Assembly (NCBI RefSeq): GCF_001017175.1
Contig: NZ_LCYG01000014.1
Location: 62,001-126,000, forward strand
Length of the DNA stretch: 64,000 nucleotides
Reading direction: 5' to 3'
Source of the DNA: Microvirga vignae
GTDB lineage: Bacteria > Pseudomonadota > Alphaproteobacteria > Rhizobiales > Beijerinckiaceae
Below the pieces are notes generated by a model. It had not been told where the DNA came from, made no database searches, and saw only the letters and a program-made list of their open reading frames with translations. The position numbers and the translations under genes are program-made. Below, in pieces: positions 7,085-16,451 of this stretch (position 1 is its first letter; each line of letters opens with the position of its first letter).

Positions 7085-8272
7085 CTATTCGACGATGCGC
7101 AGGTCGCGTCCTTGAAGCCTCAGCATCTCGGCGCGAGCTTGAGCATCGCTATCTTCGAATTCGAGCGTCTCGATCCTCTCGCCACGCTTGACGATCTTTT
7201 CCGTCGAGACGCGGATTTGCGCCACATCGTCCTGCGCCTGACGGAAGTGAGCATCGAGCTTAGCTACGCGGCTGTCGAGGCGGCTCACATCTTCGAGAAG
7301 TTTCTGCACCTCGATCTGGATCACACGCGCTTCCTCGCGGATGCGCGCGTCGCGCACGAGCGCTTGCATCACCTGAATAGCGAGCGTGAGAAGAGACGGC
7401 GAAACGATCACGATACGGGAGCGATGGGCCTTCTGCACCACATCATCGAAATGCTCAGCCAAATCCGCATAAATCGACTCCGCCGGCACGAAGAGCATTG
7501 CGATATCCTGCGTCTCGCCGGGAATGAGATACTTTTCCGCGATGTCCTTCACGTGCACGAGCATGTCGCTACGCACCTTCGCGGCGGCACGGGCACGCGT
7601 CTCTTCCCCTCTTGCTTCACGGAAGGAGGTGAAGCCTTCCAGTGGAAATTTCGCATCAATGACGAGACCGCGCGCGTCGCCTGGCAGACGCACGAGGCAA
7701 TCGGGCCGCGTGCGATTGGAGAGTGTTGCCTGGAATTCGAAAGCATTCGGGGGCAGCCCATCGCGAATGATTGCCTCCATGCGCCCTTGGCCATAAGCGC
7801 CTCGACTTTGCTTGTTGGCGAGGATGTCCCTCAGCCCGACGAGCTCGCCTGTGAGGTTGCTGAGGTTCTGCTGAGCCGCATCGATCACGGCAAGGCGCTC
7901 GTTGAGCCTCGAGAGGTTCTCGCTCTGATGGCGCGTCGAGGCTTCAAGCCCCTGCCCCACCCGATGTTGGAGCCCATCAATCCTCTCCGAAACCATGCGT
8001 ATGAAGTCGCTCTGGCGGGAGCCGAAAACTTCGGCCATAGTCTGCATGCGCCCCGTCATCTCCGCCTGGATGCGCGTGAGCTCGGCCACCTTGTCGTCCA
8101 TCTCACGAGTGCGCTCCTCCGCAACCGCTGCTTCCAGAGCCTTCTCCCGGCGCGTCTTCAGGAGCAGCACGGTCACAAGTGTGAGGAGCAGCAGGCTCAA
8201 AGCCGCCATGCCGATGACGATGTGCCCCCAGGTCAGGGCATGATTGCCGAGGATCAGGACAATATCGTTCAT
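7085..8272 (-). CDS. rmuC: DNA recombination protein RmuC
   Basis: A 395-residue RmuC family protein. One N-terminal transmembrane helix (about residues 15-38) is followed by a long coiled coil (EERTREMDDKVAELTRI onward) and the conserved RmuC nuclease-like core with GAYGQGRMEAIIRD, DCLVRLPG, LVIDAKFPLE and FVPAESIYADL. The aspartate and lysine of VIDAKFP are the PD-(D/E)XK-like residues. RmuC limits inversions at short repeats in E. coli. The start at 8272 has GGAAG seven bases upstream; an in-frame ATG at 8299 has none. It diverges from def. Confidence 0.92.
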   Translation of the reverse strand: MNDIVLILGNHALTWGHIVIGMAALSLLLLTLVTVLLLKTRREKALEAAVAEERTREMDDKVAELTRIQAEMTGRMQTMAEVFGSRQSDFIRMVSERIDGLQHRVGQGLEASTRHQSENLSRLNERLAVIDAAQQNLSNLTGELVGLRDILANKQSRGAYGQGRMEAIIRDGLPPNAFEFQATLSNRTRPDCLVRLPGDARGLVIDAKFPLEGFTSFREARGEETRARAAAKVRSDMLVHVKDIAEKYLIPGETQDIAMLFVPAESIYADLAEHFDDVVQKAHRSRIVIVSPSLLTLAIQVMQALVRDARIREEARVIQIEVQKLLEDVSRLDSRVAKLDAHFRQAQDDVAQIRVSTEKIVKRGERIETLEFEDSDAQARAEMLRLQGRDLRIVE

Positions 8273-8356
8273 GGCCACGCTTCCGGTTGACGGCGACATC
8301 CGAACATATCACGAACGATTTGACCATCCTTCTATAAGCCCTTATCTCCCGCGATC

Positions 8357-8875
8357 ATGACCATCAGACCCCTCGTTATCATCCCTGACCCCAAGCTCCG
8401 CCTGGTTTCCGAGCCCGTTAAGGAAATCACGCAAGAGATCCGCCAATTGGCCGACGACATGCTGGAAACCATGTACGACGCGCCCGGCGTCGGCTTGGCT
8501 GCCATCCAGATCGGCGTGCCCCTGCGTATGGTGACCATGGACGTGTCGAAATCCGAGGACGAGCGTCAGCCGATGGTGCTCATCAACCCGGAGATTACCT
8601 GGGCTTCGGAAGAGAAGCGGGTTTACGAGGAAGGTTGCCTGTCGATCCCCGAATATTACGAGGAGGTCGAGCGACCAGATCGGGTGCGTTTCCGCTACAT
8701 GAACCTTCAAGGCGAAGTGATCGAGCAGGAGGCGGACGGTCTCCTGGCCACTTGCGTGCAGCATGAGATCGACCACCTCAACGGCGTTCTGTTCATCGAC
8801 TATCTGTCCAAGCTCAAGCGGGATCGGGTCATGACCAAGTTCAAGAAGGCCGCTAGGCGCGAGGCCGGAGCATGA
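8357..8875 (+). CDS. def: Peptide deformylase
   Basis: A 172-residue metalloenzyme that removes the N-formyl group from nascent proteins. The three signature motifs are intact: [18 protein letters not shown] (metal-binding cysteine) and QHEIDHLNG (HExxH metal and catalytic site). It overlaps fmt by four bases (ATGA), the classic def-fmt pair in which formylation and deformylation enzymes are co-expressed. Truncation or mutation of key residues is not seen. Confidence 0.97.
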   Translation: MTIRPLVIIPDPKLRLVSEPVKEITQEIRQLADDMLETMYDAPGVGLAAIQIGVPLRMVTMDVSKSEDERQPMVLINPEITWASEEKRVYEEGCLSIPEYYEEVERPDRVRFRYMNLQGEVIEQEADGLLATCVQHEIDHLNGVLFIDYLSKLKRDRVMTKFKKAARREAGA

Positions 8876-9804
8876 GTCTGCGCGTCGTCTTCATGGGCAC
8901 GCCCGACTTCGCCGTGCCCACCCTGGCGGAGATCGTCGGCCAAGGTCACGAGGTCGCCGCCGTCTATACCCGCGAGCCGGCGGCTGCCGGGCGTGGCATG
9001 GAGCTGAAGCCCTCCCCCGTCCATAAGATGGCGGAGCGGTTCGGACTTCCCGTCTTCACGCCCAAGACCCTGCGCACGGAAGAAGCAGCGGAAGCCTTCC
9101 GTAGCCTCAATGCCGATGTGGCGGTGGTAGTGGCCTATGGCATGATCCTGCCGATGGCCGTTCTGGAGGCACCGGAACTCGGCTGCCTCAATCTTCACGC
9201 CTCCCTCCTTCCCCGCTGGCGCGGCGCAGCGCCGATCCAGCGCGCCATTATGGCGGGCGATAAGGAAACGGGGGTTGCCGTGATGAAGATGGAGGAAGGG
9301 CTCGATACCGGCCCTGTCGCCATGGTCGAGAAGGTGGCGATCACCCCCGACATGTCAGCAGGCGAACTCCATGACAAGCTGATGATGTTGGGTGCTGACC
9401 TGATGGTCCGCGCACTCGCGGCCCTCTCGCGGGGCGGCTTGGGCTTCACGCCCCAGCCGGAAGAGGGCGTCACGTACGCTCACAAGATCAAGAACGAGGA
9501 AGCCAGGATCGACTGGTCCAAGCCTGCACATGCAGTGCACGACCGTATCCGCGGCCTGTCCCCTTTCCCTGGCGCCTTCTTCACTGCCGATTTCGGTAAG
9601 GGTAAGGAGCGGGTGAAGGTTCTGAGAGCTACGTTGGGGAAAGGTTCAGGTGACGTAGGGACACTTCTCGACAGTGATGGTACGGTATCTTGTAGCGATG
9701 GGGCCGTTCGCCTGATTCAGGTTCAGCGCGCCGGCAAGGGCCCCATTGCTTTCGATGAATTCCTTCGTGGCGTAAGGATCGGTCCGGGCGCCCGCTTCTT
9801 ATGA
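8872..9804 (+). CDS. fmt: Methionyl-tRNA formyltransferase
   Basis: A 310-residue enzyme that formylates initiator Met-tRNA using 10-formyl-tetrahydrofolate. The N-terminal formyltransferase fold shows [12 protein letters not shown] and the folate-site signature [18 protein letters not shown]; the catalytic aspartate lies in EGLDTGP. A C-terminal OB-like tRNA-binding domain follows from about residue 205. The start overlaps def by four bases and the gene is followed after nine bases by an acetyltransferase gene and then truA, which suggests one transcript. Confidence 0.97.
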   Translation: MSLRVVFMGTPDFAVPTLAEIVGQGHEVAAVYTREPAAAGRGMELKPSPVHKMAERFGLPVFTPKTLRTEEAAEAFRSLNADVAVVVAYGMILPMAVLEAPELGCLNLHASLLPRWRGAAPIQRAIMAGDKETGVAVMKMEEGLDTGPVAMVEKVAITPDMSAGELHDKLMMLGADLMVRALAALSRGGLGFTPQPEEGVTYAHKIKNEEARIDWSKPAHAVHDRIRGLSPFPGAFFTADFGKGKERVKVLRATLGKGSGDVGTLLDSDGTVSCSDGAVRLIQVQRAGKGPIAFDEFLRGVRIGPGARFL

Positions 9805-9813
9805 GGTTCGTCC

Positions 9814-10308
9814 ATGGTTATCCGCGTAGAGGAAGCCGCCGATTGGCCCGCGGTTAATGCCATCTACGAGGCTGCCTTTGGACAGCTGATCGAAGCCGAC
9901 CTCGTGCGCCACATGCACCATGATGGAGATCTGATCCTCTCCCTTACGGCGTATGCGGATAAGCCCGCAGGGCACATCGCCTTTTCGCATCTGGCTCTTC
10001 ACGAAACGCCTTCTGTCAAAGGCTCCGTGCTGGCACCGCTGGCGGTTGCGCCCGAGTTTCAGAAACAGGGCGTCGGTTCGACCCTCGTCCGGCAAGGCCT
10101 TGAGAGGCTCACGGCCGACGGATACGACTTGGTCGTCGTTCTCGGCGATCCGAATTATTACGGCCGCTTCGGGTTCACACCCCAACTGGCAAGGTCGTTG
10201 AAAACCCCTTATGACGGGCCTTATCTCCAGGCCCTTGCTCTTTCCGAGAAGGGAAAAGAGGCCCATGGCCCGGTGTCCTACGCCAGGGCCTTTGCAGAAT
10301 TGAAGTGA
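9814..10308 (+). CDS. GNAT family N-acetyltransferase (YhbS-like)
   Basis: A 164-residue GCN5-related acetyltransferase. The acetyl-CoA-binding motif A is visible as [21 protein letters not shown] (V-x-P-x-x-Q-x-x-G-V-G), followed by [17 protein letters not shown], which is characteristic of the YhbS/COG3153 subgroup. The acceptor substrate is unknown. It sits one base upstream of truA and nine bases after fmt, so it is probably part of the def-fmt-truA operon. Confidence 0.88.
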   Translation: MVIRVEEAADWPAVNAIYEAAFGQLIEADLVRHMHHDGDLILSLTAYADKPAGHIAFSHLALHETPSVKGSVLAPLAVAPEFQKQGVGSTLVRQGLERLTADGYDLVVVLGDPNYYGRFGFTPQLARSLKTPYDGPYLQALALSEKGKEAHGPVSYARAFAELK

Positions 10309-10309
10309 C

Positions 10310-11053
10310 ATGCCCCGCTACAAGCTCGTCGTGGAATACGACGGCACGCCATTCACAGGTTGGCAGCATCAGACGAATGGACTCTCGGTCCAGCAGGCGG
10401 TGGAGGATGCCATCGCGCGCTTTGCCGGCGAGACGGTTCGCATCCATTGCGCCGGGCGCACGGATTCCGGCGTCCATGCGACCCATCAGGTCGTGCATGT
10501 GGATCTAACGAGGGAATGGCGGCCCGATACGGTGAGGGACGCCACCAACGCTCACCTGAGGCCTGCGCCCGTCGCGATCGTCTCGGCGCAGATAGTTCCT
10601 GAGACCTTCAATGCACGCCTCTCGGCGATCAAGCGGCATTACGTCTACCGCATTCTCAACCGCCGTGCTCCGCCGACTCTCGACGCCTCCCGCGTCTGGC
10701 ATGTGGCCTGGCATCTCGATGCGGCCGTGATGCACGAAGCGGCGCAATTGCTCATCGGGCGGCACGACTTCACCACCTTCCGCGCGGCAGAGTGCCAGGC
10801 GAACAGCCCGATCCGCACTCTCGACCGGCTGGATGTGGAGCGCATCGGCGACGAGATTCGAATTTACGCTTCCGCCCGCTCATTCCTGCACCATCAGGTG
10901 CGCTCGATGACCGGAACGCTGGAGCGTGCCGGAGCCGGACGCTGGTCGGTGGCCGATGTGCGCGCGGCACTCGAGGCGCGAGACCGCACCCGCTGCGGCC
11001 CCATGGCACCGCCGACAGGGCTCTACCTGATCGGCGTCGATTATCCCGATTAA
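10310..11053 (+). CDS. truA: tRNA pseudouridine(38-40) synthase TruA
   Basis: A 247-residue pseudouridine synthase that modifies positions 38-40 of the tRNA anticodon arm. The catalytic aspartate lies in [11 protein letters not shown] around residue 53, and the conserved [13 protein letters not shown] segment is present in the C-terminal half. The ATG follows the GNAT stop by one base. The 3' end overlaps the convergent membrane-protein gene by four bases. Confidence 0.96.
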   Translation: MPRYKLVVEYDGTPFTGWQHQTNGLSVQQAVEDAIARFAGETVRIHCAGRTDSGVHATHQVVHVDLTREWRPDTVRDATNAHLRPAPVAIVSAQIVPETFNARLSAIKRHYVYRILNRRAPPTLDASRVWHVAWHLDAAVMHEAAQLLIGRHDFTTFRAAECQANSPIRTLDRLDVERIGDEIRIYASARSFLHHQVRSMTGTLERAGAGRWSVADVRAALEARDRTRCGPMAPPTGLYLIGVDYPD

Positions 11054-11640
11054 CCGAGCAGGCCGCGGGTGATGCTCCCCACGCAGGAATTAAGCACGAT
11101 CCCGATCAGCACGATGCCGATCGCCGGAAGGCTCGACAGCCCCAGTGTCGCCTTGGTGGCGAACCATTGCATCCGCACGATGATCACGGCGAAGGCGAGG
11201 CTGAAGACGCTGGCGAGCGACGGCGTGGCCCATCCGAGCAGGAGGAGCATGGCGGGCACGGACAGCACGAGCAGGCCCATGGCCGTGATCCAGTTCGTCA
11301 CGATGACGAAAGGCACATAGGCCTTCGTCAGGCTGAAGCGGCGAGCGATCCAGATCATGGCGAGAGGCAGCGTGATGAAGCTCGCCACATGGCCGAGCGC
11401 CACCACGAGATCGATCCAGACATTGTCGAGCAGGGAGCGGTCTGGCTGCATGAGGCCGAGGCGCAGGCGCTCAAATGCCAATGAGACGATGTAGGCGGGG
11501 AGCGTCAGCCAGATCGCGGTAAACGAGCGCCAGAATCCTCGCTCGCTCATGTCGAAGGATTTCAGTCCCTCGGCCCTGCTGTGGAGCAGGTCGAGCGTTC
11601 CCCTGAACGAGCGGTTGACCTCATCTGCCGTAACGATCAT
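11050..11640 (-). CDS. Conserved membrane protein of unknown function
   Basis: A 196-residue integral membrane protein with about five hydrophobic segments (for example [63 protein letters not shown] and [15 protein letters not shown]). I do not recognise a named family; similar transporter-like hypothetical proteins are common in Rhizobiales, from memory. The ATG at 11640 is preceded by GAGG eight bases upstream. It stands alone on the minus strand between truA and dapE. Confidence 0.7.
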   Translation of the reverse strand: MIVTADEVNRSFRGTLDLLHSRAEGLKSFDMSERGFWRSFTAIWLTLPAYIVSLAFERLRLGLMQPDRSLLDNVWIDLVVALGHVASFITLPLAMIWIARRFSLTKAYVPFVIVTNWITAMGLLVLSVPAMLLLLGWATPSLASVFSLAFAVIIVRMQWFATKATLGLSSLPAIGIVLIGIVLNSCVGSITRGLLG

Positions 11641-11741
11641 GAGCAGCCTCACATGGATTGGGATGCTCACGGGAAACCGGCTGGAGTCGCAAAACGTTCC
11701 GGCAGAACTCCGACTTTAGTTCAATAAAGCCGCGCTTATCC

Positions 11742-12905
11742 CTAGGGGTTGGGCGCGAAATAGGCGTTCAACACTTTGCGATAGATTGCAGCGAGTCGGT
11801 TGAGATCCTCCACCGCTACGCGCTCGTCGACCTGATGCATTGTCTGTCCGACGAGGCCGAACTCGACCACCGGGCAGTCCTTCACGATGAAACGCGCATC
11901 CGATGTCCCGCCCGTGGTGGAGAGTTTTGGGCGGAACCCCGTCTCTGCTTCGATTGCATCGGCGATGAAGCCCACAAACTCGTTCGGCGGCGTGAGGAAA
12001 GCAATGGCGTTCGTCGGCTCCATGCGCAGCGTGTAGCGAACGCTGTTACCGGCTGCTTCGCTCAGGCGGCTGGAGATTTCCGCCTCCAGGCTCTCGGGCG
12101 TCCAGAGGTCATTGAAGCGAATGTTGAAGGTGGCTCTCGCCTCGGCAGGGATCACGTTGGAGGCGGGATTGCCCACATCCACCGTCGTCACCTCAAGGTT
12201 CGAAGCATCGAAATGATCCGTGCCATGATCGAGCGGCTCGCGCAGGAGCCCCTCCAGCAGGCGCAGCATGCCGGGGATCGGATTGTCCGTGAGGTGAGGA
12301 TAGGCGACGTGCCCCTGCTTGCCCTCCACCACGATCTTGCCGGTGAGCGAACCGCGCCGCCCGATCTTGATCATGTCGCCGAGCTGGTTGGGATTGGTCG
12401 GCTCGCCGAGGATGCAATGATCGAAGCGCTCGCCTCGTCCCTTCGCCCATTTGAGGAGCTTGACCGTGCCGTTGATGGCGGGCCCCTCTTCGTCGCCCGT
12501 GATAAGGAAGCCGATAGAGCCGCTGAAATCCGGATTGTCGCGGATGAAGCCGAGCGCCGCCGCCATCATGCACGCGATGCCGCCTTTCATGTCGACCGCG
12601 CCGCGCCCGTAAAGCTCGCCGTCCTCGATCTCGGCGCTGAACGGATCATGCCGCCAGCGGCTGACCTCGCCCGGCGGCACCACGTCTGTGTGGCCTGCGA
12701 AGAGCAAGTAAGGCTTGCCCGTGCCGTAACGGGCGTAGAGGTTCTCCACGTCCGGCGTACCGGGCTCGGAGAAGACCGGGCGATGCACCTCGAACCCCGC
12801 TGCCTTCAGCACGCTCTCGATAAACGAGAGCGCACCGCCCTCCTCCGGCGTCACCGACGGGCAGCGAAGAAGCGATCGAGCGAGGGAGAGAGGTGAGGTG
12901 TCCAT
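11742..12905 (-). CDS. dapE: Succinyl-diaminopimelate desuccinylase
   Basis: A 387-residue M20-family zinc hydrolase that removes succinate from N-succinyl-LL-diaminopimelate in lysine and peptidoglycan-precursor biosynthesis. Metal and catalytic positions are visible in [23 protein letters not shown] and [11 protein letters not shown], with HILG-EPTN-like sequence and a C-terminal [10 protein letters not shown]. The start lies three bases after the dapD stop, so dapD-dapE form an operon catalysing neighbouring parts of the succinylase branch. Confidence 0.96.
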   Translation of the reverse strand: MDTSPLSLARSLLRCPSVTPEEGGALSFIESVLKAAGFEVHRPVFSEPGTPDVENLYARYGTGKPYLLFAGHTDVVPPGEVSRWRHDPFSAEIEDGELYGRGAVDMKGGIACMMAAALGFIRDNPDFSGSIGFLITGDEEGPAINGTVKLLKWAKGRGERFDHCILGEPTNPNQLGDMIKIGRRGSLTGKIVVEGKQGHVAYPHLTDNPIPGMLRLLEGLLREPLDHGTDHFDASNLEVTTVDVGNPASNVIPAEARATFNIRFNDLWTPESLEAEISSRLSEAAGNSVRYTLRMEPTNAIAFLTPPNEFVGFIADAIEAETGFRPKLSTTGGTSDARFIVKDCPVVEFGLVGQTMHQVDERVAVEDLNRLAAIYRKVLNAYFAPNP

Positions 12906-12908
12906 TCA

Positions 12909-13754
12909 TCAATCCCTCAACAACTCGTTGATACCCGTCTTGGCGCGGGTCTGCGCATCCACACGCTTGACGATGACGGCGCAGTAGAGCGACGGGCCGG
13001 GAGTGCCATCCGGCAGAGGCTTGCCAGGAAGAGAACCAGGAACGACCACGGAATAAGACGGCACACGGCCCACGAAGACCTCGCCCGTGCTGCGGTCGAT
13101 GATCTTGGTGGAGGCGGAGATGAACACGCCCATGGAGAGCACCGAGCCCTCGCCCACGATGACGCCTTCCACCACCTCGGAGCGGGCGCCGATGAAGCAA
13201 TTGTCCTCGATGATGGTGGGATTGGCCTGGAGCGGCTCCAGCACGCCGCCGATGCCGACACCGCCGGAAAGATGCACGTTCCTGCCGATCTGCGCGCAGG
13301 AGCCGACGGTGGCCCAGGTATCCACCATGGTGCCCTCGTCCACATAAGCGCCGAGATTGACGAAGGAGGGCATCAGCACCACGCCGGGCGCGATATAGGC
13401 GCCGCGCCGCACGGTGCAGTTCGGAACGGCGCGGAAGCCCGCCGCCTTGAACTCAGGCTCCGCCCAGCCATCGAACTTGGAGGGAACCTTGTCCCACCAG
13501 GTGGCCTCGCCCGGCCCCCCCTTGATGACCGTCATGTCGTTGAAGCGGAAGGAGAGGAGCACGGCCTTCTTCAGCCACTGATGCACCTGCCATTCGTCGC
13601 CCTCGGCCTTTTCCGCCACGCGGGCCTTGCCGGAATCGAGAAGTTCCATGGCCTGCTCCACGGCATCGCGCGCGGCGCCCGTGGTGGAGGGGCTGATATT
13701 GGCCCGGTCGTCCCAGGCGGCATCGATGGTACGGGCGAGGTCGGTCATGGACAT
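12909..13754 (-). CDS. dapD: Tetrahydrodipicolinate N-succinyltransferase
   Basis: A 281-residue left-handed beta-helix acyltransferase that succinylates tetrahydrodipicolinate using succinyl-CoA. Hexapeptide repeats run from [20 protein letters not shown] through [29 protein letters not shown]. The N-terminal helical domain ([17 protein letters not shown]) marks the likely start at 13754, matching the family length; the frame stays open further upstream to 13823. It precedes dapE on the same strand with a three-base gap. Confidence 0.95.
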   Translation of the reverse strand: MSMTDLARTIDAAWDDRANISPSTTGAARDAVEQAMELLDSGKARVAEKAEGDEWQVHQWLKKAVLLSFRFNDMTVIKGGPGEATWWDKVPSKFDGWAEPEFKAAGFRAVPNCTVRRGAYIAPGVVLMPSFVNLGAYVDEGTMVDTWATVGSCAQIGRNVHLSGGVGIGGVLEPLQANPTIIEDNCFIGARSEVVEGVIVGEGSVLSMGVFISASTKIIDRSTGEVFVGRVPSYSVVVPGSLPGKPLPDGTPGPSLYCAVIVKRVDAQTRAKTGINELLRD

Positions 13755-13900
13755 GGGTTCACTCGAAGCAAAAGGGTTATCGGAGCCTTGCTTAGCAACG
13801 AGATTGGGCCCTGTCACCTGCACAGGAGAGCAACAGCCTAGCAGAGCGTTTTCACTGCCCTACATCCGACCGCGATAACGGAACCGGGCCATCTCCTGTC

Positions 13901-15487
13901 ATGGTACCAGTGCGTGACATCCGCAGCGTTCTGTACGCCACGGCATTTCTGTTCGCCGTTGCGGTGCTGGTGCTGCGTGGCGCGTTTCTGTGGATCGAGT
14001 ACCGGGCTGCGCTGACCCGGGCGGAGGCAGCAACGCAGGATCTCACGCTCCTCATGGAAGAATATGCCAAGCGCACCCTGGAGACGAGCGATCTTCTCCT
14101 GGGCGATATCATCGCCTATGCACGTTCAAAGGGCGGCATTGGCACACTGAGCGAGACGGAGGAAACCAAGGAGTTCCTCTCCGGCCTGATGCGCCGATCG
14201 CCCGCGAGTGATCTCTTTCTCATTGTCGATAGGGACGGTCACCTTGTTGCCACTTCAATCCAGCAAGCCAGCATGCCGGTGTCATTCGCGGACAGGACAT
14301 GGTTCAAGGCGCACCGCGCAGGAGCTGAGAGTTTCGTCGGGGGCGCGATTTTCGGACGCATCAGCAACGAGCTTCTCTATACCTACTCGCGGCGCATCTC
14401 GGATCTAAACGGAGAGTTCGATGGAGTGGCCCAGGTGGGGCTGAGACCGAATTTTCTGCAGAATCTTTCGCGCGCGGATGCCGACACGGAGAACGTCACT
14501 CTCGGAATCTGGGGGCGGGATGGTCGCGTCATCGCCCGCACGGGCCTGACGCAGGAACAGCTCGATTCCGGCGTCGGTCGTACTGTTCTGTTCACCGAGA
14601 AGGAAGCACAGCGCACAGGCACCTATCGCGAAAATGATCCCATTGATGGAATCGAACGGATCATCTCGTTCCGGCGGTTGGACCGCTGGCCCGTCACCGT
14701 CACGGCCAGCATTCCTGTCGCAACGGCGCTCTCGGCCTGGACAAAAGGGCTTTACTGGAGCGCCGTGATTGCGACCATCATCCTGGCAGCTTTCGGCTGG
14801 CTGACTTGGTTTGGTGTCCGCCTCAGCAAAGAGACAGAGCGAGCCCAACGGCTCCTCCAGAGCGTGAACGAGGAGCTCGCTGAGGCACTGTCCGACAAGG
14901 TGACCCTGCTTCAGGAAATTCATCACCGGGTGAAGAACAACCTGCAGGTCACATCGAGCCTCCTGCAGATGCAGGCGCGTCGCTTTCCCGACGAAAACGT
15001 GAAGGCCGCGTTTCAGGAAACGCAGGATCGTCTGCGATCGATCGGACTGATCCATGATCTTCTCTATCGCAAGGAAACAGGCGGAACGATCAACCTGCGG
15101 GATTATTTGAACCGCCTCATTGACGAGATCTCGGCCACCTATGGTGCCCAGGCACGCGGCATCACGGTCGATCTCGATGCCGAGCCGATCGCCATCGATC
15201 TCGAACGCGCGGTACCTCTGGCCCTTGCCGTCACCGAGGCCATTACAAACGCCTTCAAGCATGCTTTCGAGCCAGGCCAGGGCGGACGGATACAGGTCGG
15301 CGCCCAGCGCTATGACAATAAAGTCGAGATCGTGGTGCGCGATAACGGAAAGGGCGTATCGGGCGTAACAGAAAACGATTCTTCACTCGGCATGAAGCTG
15401 ATCCGCGCCTTCGCCTCCCAGCTGGGCGGCCGATTCACACTTGAAAGCGAAAGAGGAACGATTTTCAGGCTCGTGATCCCGGCCTGA
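13901..15487 (+). CDS. Membrane sensor histidine kinase (dCache-like sensor, HisKA_2)
   Basis: A 528-residue sensor kinase. Transmembrane helices at about residues 10-32 and 285-305 enclose a 250-residue periplasmic region of double-Cache type (SDLFLIVDRDGHLVATS, FADRTWFKAHRAG). The cytoplasmic part has a HisKA_2 dimerisation box, LLQEIHHRVKNNLQVTSSLL, with the phosphorylatable histidine near 342, and an HATPase domain with NAFKHAF and DNGKGV. HisKA_2 kinases in alphaproteobacteria often feed general stress or light responses. No response regulator is adjacent, so this is an orphan kinase here. The ligand is unknown. Confidence 0.88.
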   Translation: MVPVRDIRSVLYATAFLFAVAVLVLRGAFLWIEYRAALTRAEAATQDLTLLMEEYAKRTLETSDLLLGDIIAYARSKGGIGTLSETEETKEFLSGLMRRSPASDLFLIVDRDGHLVATSIQQASMPVSFADRTWFKAHRAGAESFVGGAIFGRISNELLYTYSRRISDLNGEFDGVAQVGLRPNFLQNLSRADADTENVTLGIWGRDGRVIARTGLTQEQLDSGVGRTVLFTEKEAQRTGTYRENDPIDGIERIISFRRLDRWPVTVTASIPVATALSAWTKGLYWSAVIATIILAAFGWLTWFGVRLSKETERAQRLLQSVNEELAEALSDKVTLLQEIHHRVKNNLQVTSSLLQMQARRFPDENVKAAFQETQDRLRSIGLIHDLLYRKETGGTINLRDYLNRLIDEISATYGAQARGITVDLDAEPIAIDLERAVPLALAVTEAITNAFKHAFEPGQGGRIQVGAQRYDNKVEIVVRDNGKGVSGVTENDSSLGMKLIRAFASQLGGRFTLESERGTIFRLVIPA

Positions 15488-15502
15488 GATCATCGATACA
15501 AT

Positions 15503-16108
15503 TCAGAACGACGTGCGCTGTCGAATGGCGGCGGAGAGCGTTCCTTCATCGAGGTAATCCAACTCGCCGCCGACCGGCACGCCATGGGCGAGCTTCGTCA
15601 CCTTCACGGATAAATGACCGAGAAGCTCGGTGATGTAATGCGCGGTGGTCTGTCCATCAACCGTGGCGTTGAGCGCGAGGATCACCTCCGTCACGCCGGA
15701 CTCGGAGGCACGGGCGACAAGACGGTCCAAATTCAGATGCTCAGGACGCACGCCGTCGAGCGGCGAGAGAACGCCGCCGAGCACATGATATTTCGCATTG
15801 ATCGCACCGGAGCGCTCGAGCGCCCAGAGATCGGACACGTCTTCCACCACGACAAGGATCGACGGATCGCGCTTGAGATCGCGGCAGATGGTGCAGGGGT
15901 CGGAGGTATCCACATTGCCGCAGGACGAGCACACCACGATCCGCTCGTTGGCGATGCGCATGGCGTCGCTCAAGGGATTGAGCAGCGTATCCCGCTTCTT
16001 GATGAGATGAAGCGCGGCACGACGCGCCGAACGGGGCCCTAGGCCCGGCAGGCGCGCGAGCAGCTGGATCAGACGCTCGATCTCAGGACCGGCAACGTGC
16101 TGGGCCAT
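15503..16108 (-). CDS. recR: Recombination mediator protein RecR
   Basis: A 201-residue recombination protein that works with RecF and RecO to load RecA at gaps. It shows the N-terminal helix-hairpin-helix ([19 protein letters not shown]), a four-cysteine zinc finger with C60, C63, C72 and C75, and a Toprim domain ([24 protein letters not shown]). It is the last gene of a dnaX-ybaB-recR cluster, seven bases after ybaB. Confidence 0.97.
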   Translation of the reverse strand: MAQHVAGPEIERLIQLLARLPGLGPRSARRAALHLIKKRDTLLNPLSDAMRIANERIVVCSSCGNVDTSDPCTICRDLKRDPSILVVVEDVSDLWALERSGAINAKYHVLGGVLSPLDGVRPEHLNLDRLVARASESGVTEVILALNATVDGQTTAHYITELLGHLSVKVTKLAHGVPVGGELDYLDEGTLSAAIRQRTSF

Positions 16109-16115
16109 TGATGCC

Positions 16116-16436
16116 TCAGAACAGCTTCAGGCCGGGCGGCAGGGGCAGGCCCTTGGTCAGGCTCTCCATGCGCTCCTGCGCGGCGCGATCGGCCTTAGCC
16201 CGAGCGTCGTTCATCGCGGCGACGATGAGATCCTCCAGGATCTCCTTCTCGTCCGGGATCATGAGCGACGGATCGATGCTGATCGCCTTAAGGTTACCCT
16301 TACCCGAGATCTTCACAGTGACGACACCGCCACCGGCGCTGCCCTCGACTTCGAGATTGTCCAGCTCGGCCTGGGCATCCTGCAGCTTCTGCTGCATCGC
16401 CTGAGCCTGCTTCATCAGTCCCATGATGTCCTTCAT
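16116..16436 (-). CDS. YbaB/EbfC family nucleoid-associated protein
   Basis: A 106-residue DNA-binding protein. It has the typical N-terminal helix rich in glutamine and methionine ([21 protein letters not shown]), the central [21 protein letters not shown] beta region and a C-terminal helix, which together form the tweezer-like dimer known for this family. It lies between dnaX and recR, a conserved gene order in bacteria. The specific role beside recombination and replication genes is not settled. Confidence 0.95.
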   Translation of the reverse strand: MKDIMGLMKQAQAMQQKLQDAQAELDNLEVEGSAGGGVVTVKISGKGNLKAISIDPSLMIPDEKEILEDLIVAAMNDARAKADRAAQERMESLTKGLPLPPGLKLF

Positions 16437-16451
16437 GACCGCGCTCCTCGG

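Noticed and set aside
6992-8290. A 432-codon open frame opposite rmuC
   Set aside because: The minus-strand frame has clear RmuC motifs, a ribosome site and the right length; the plus frame has none.
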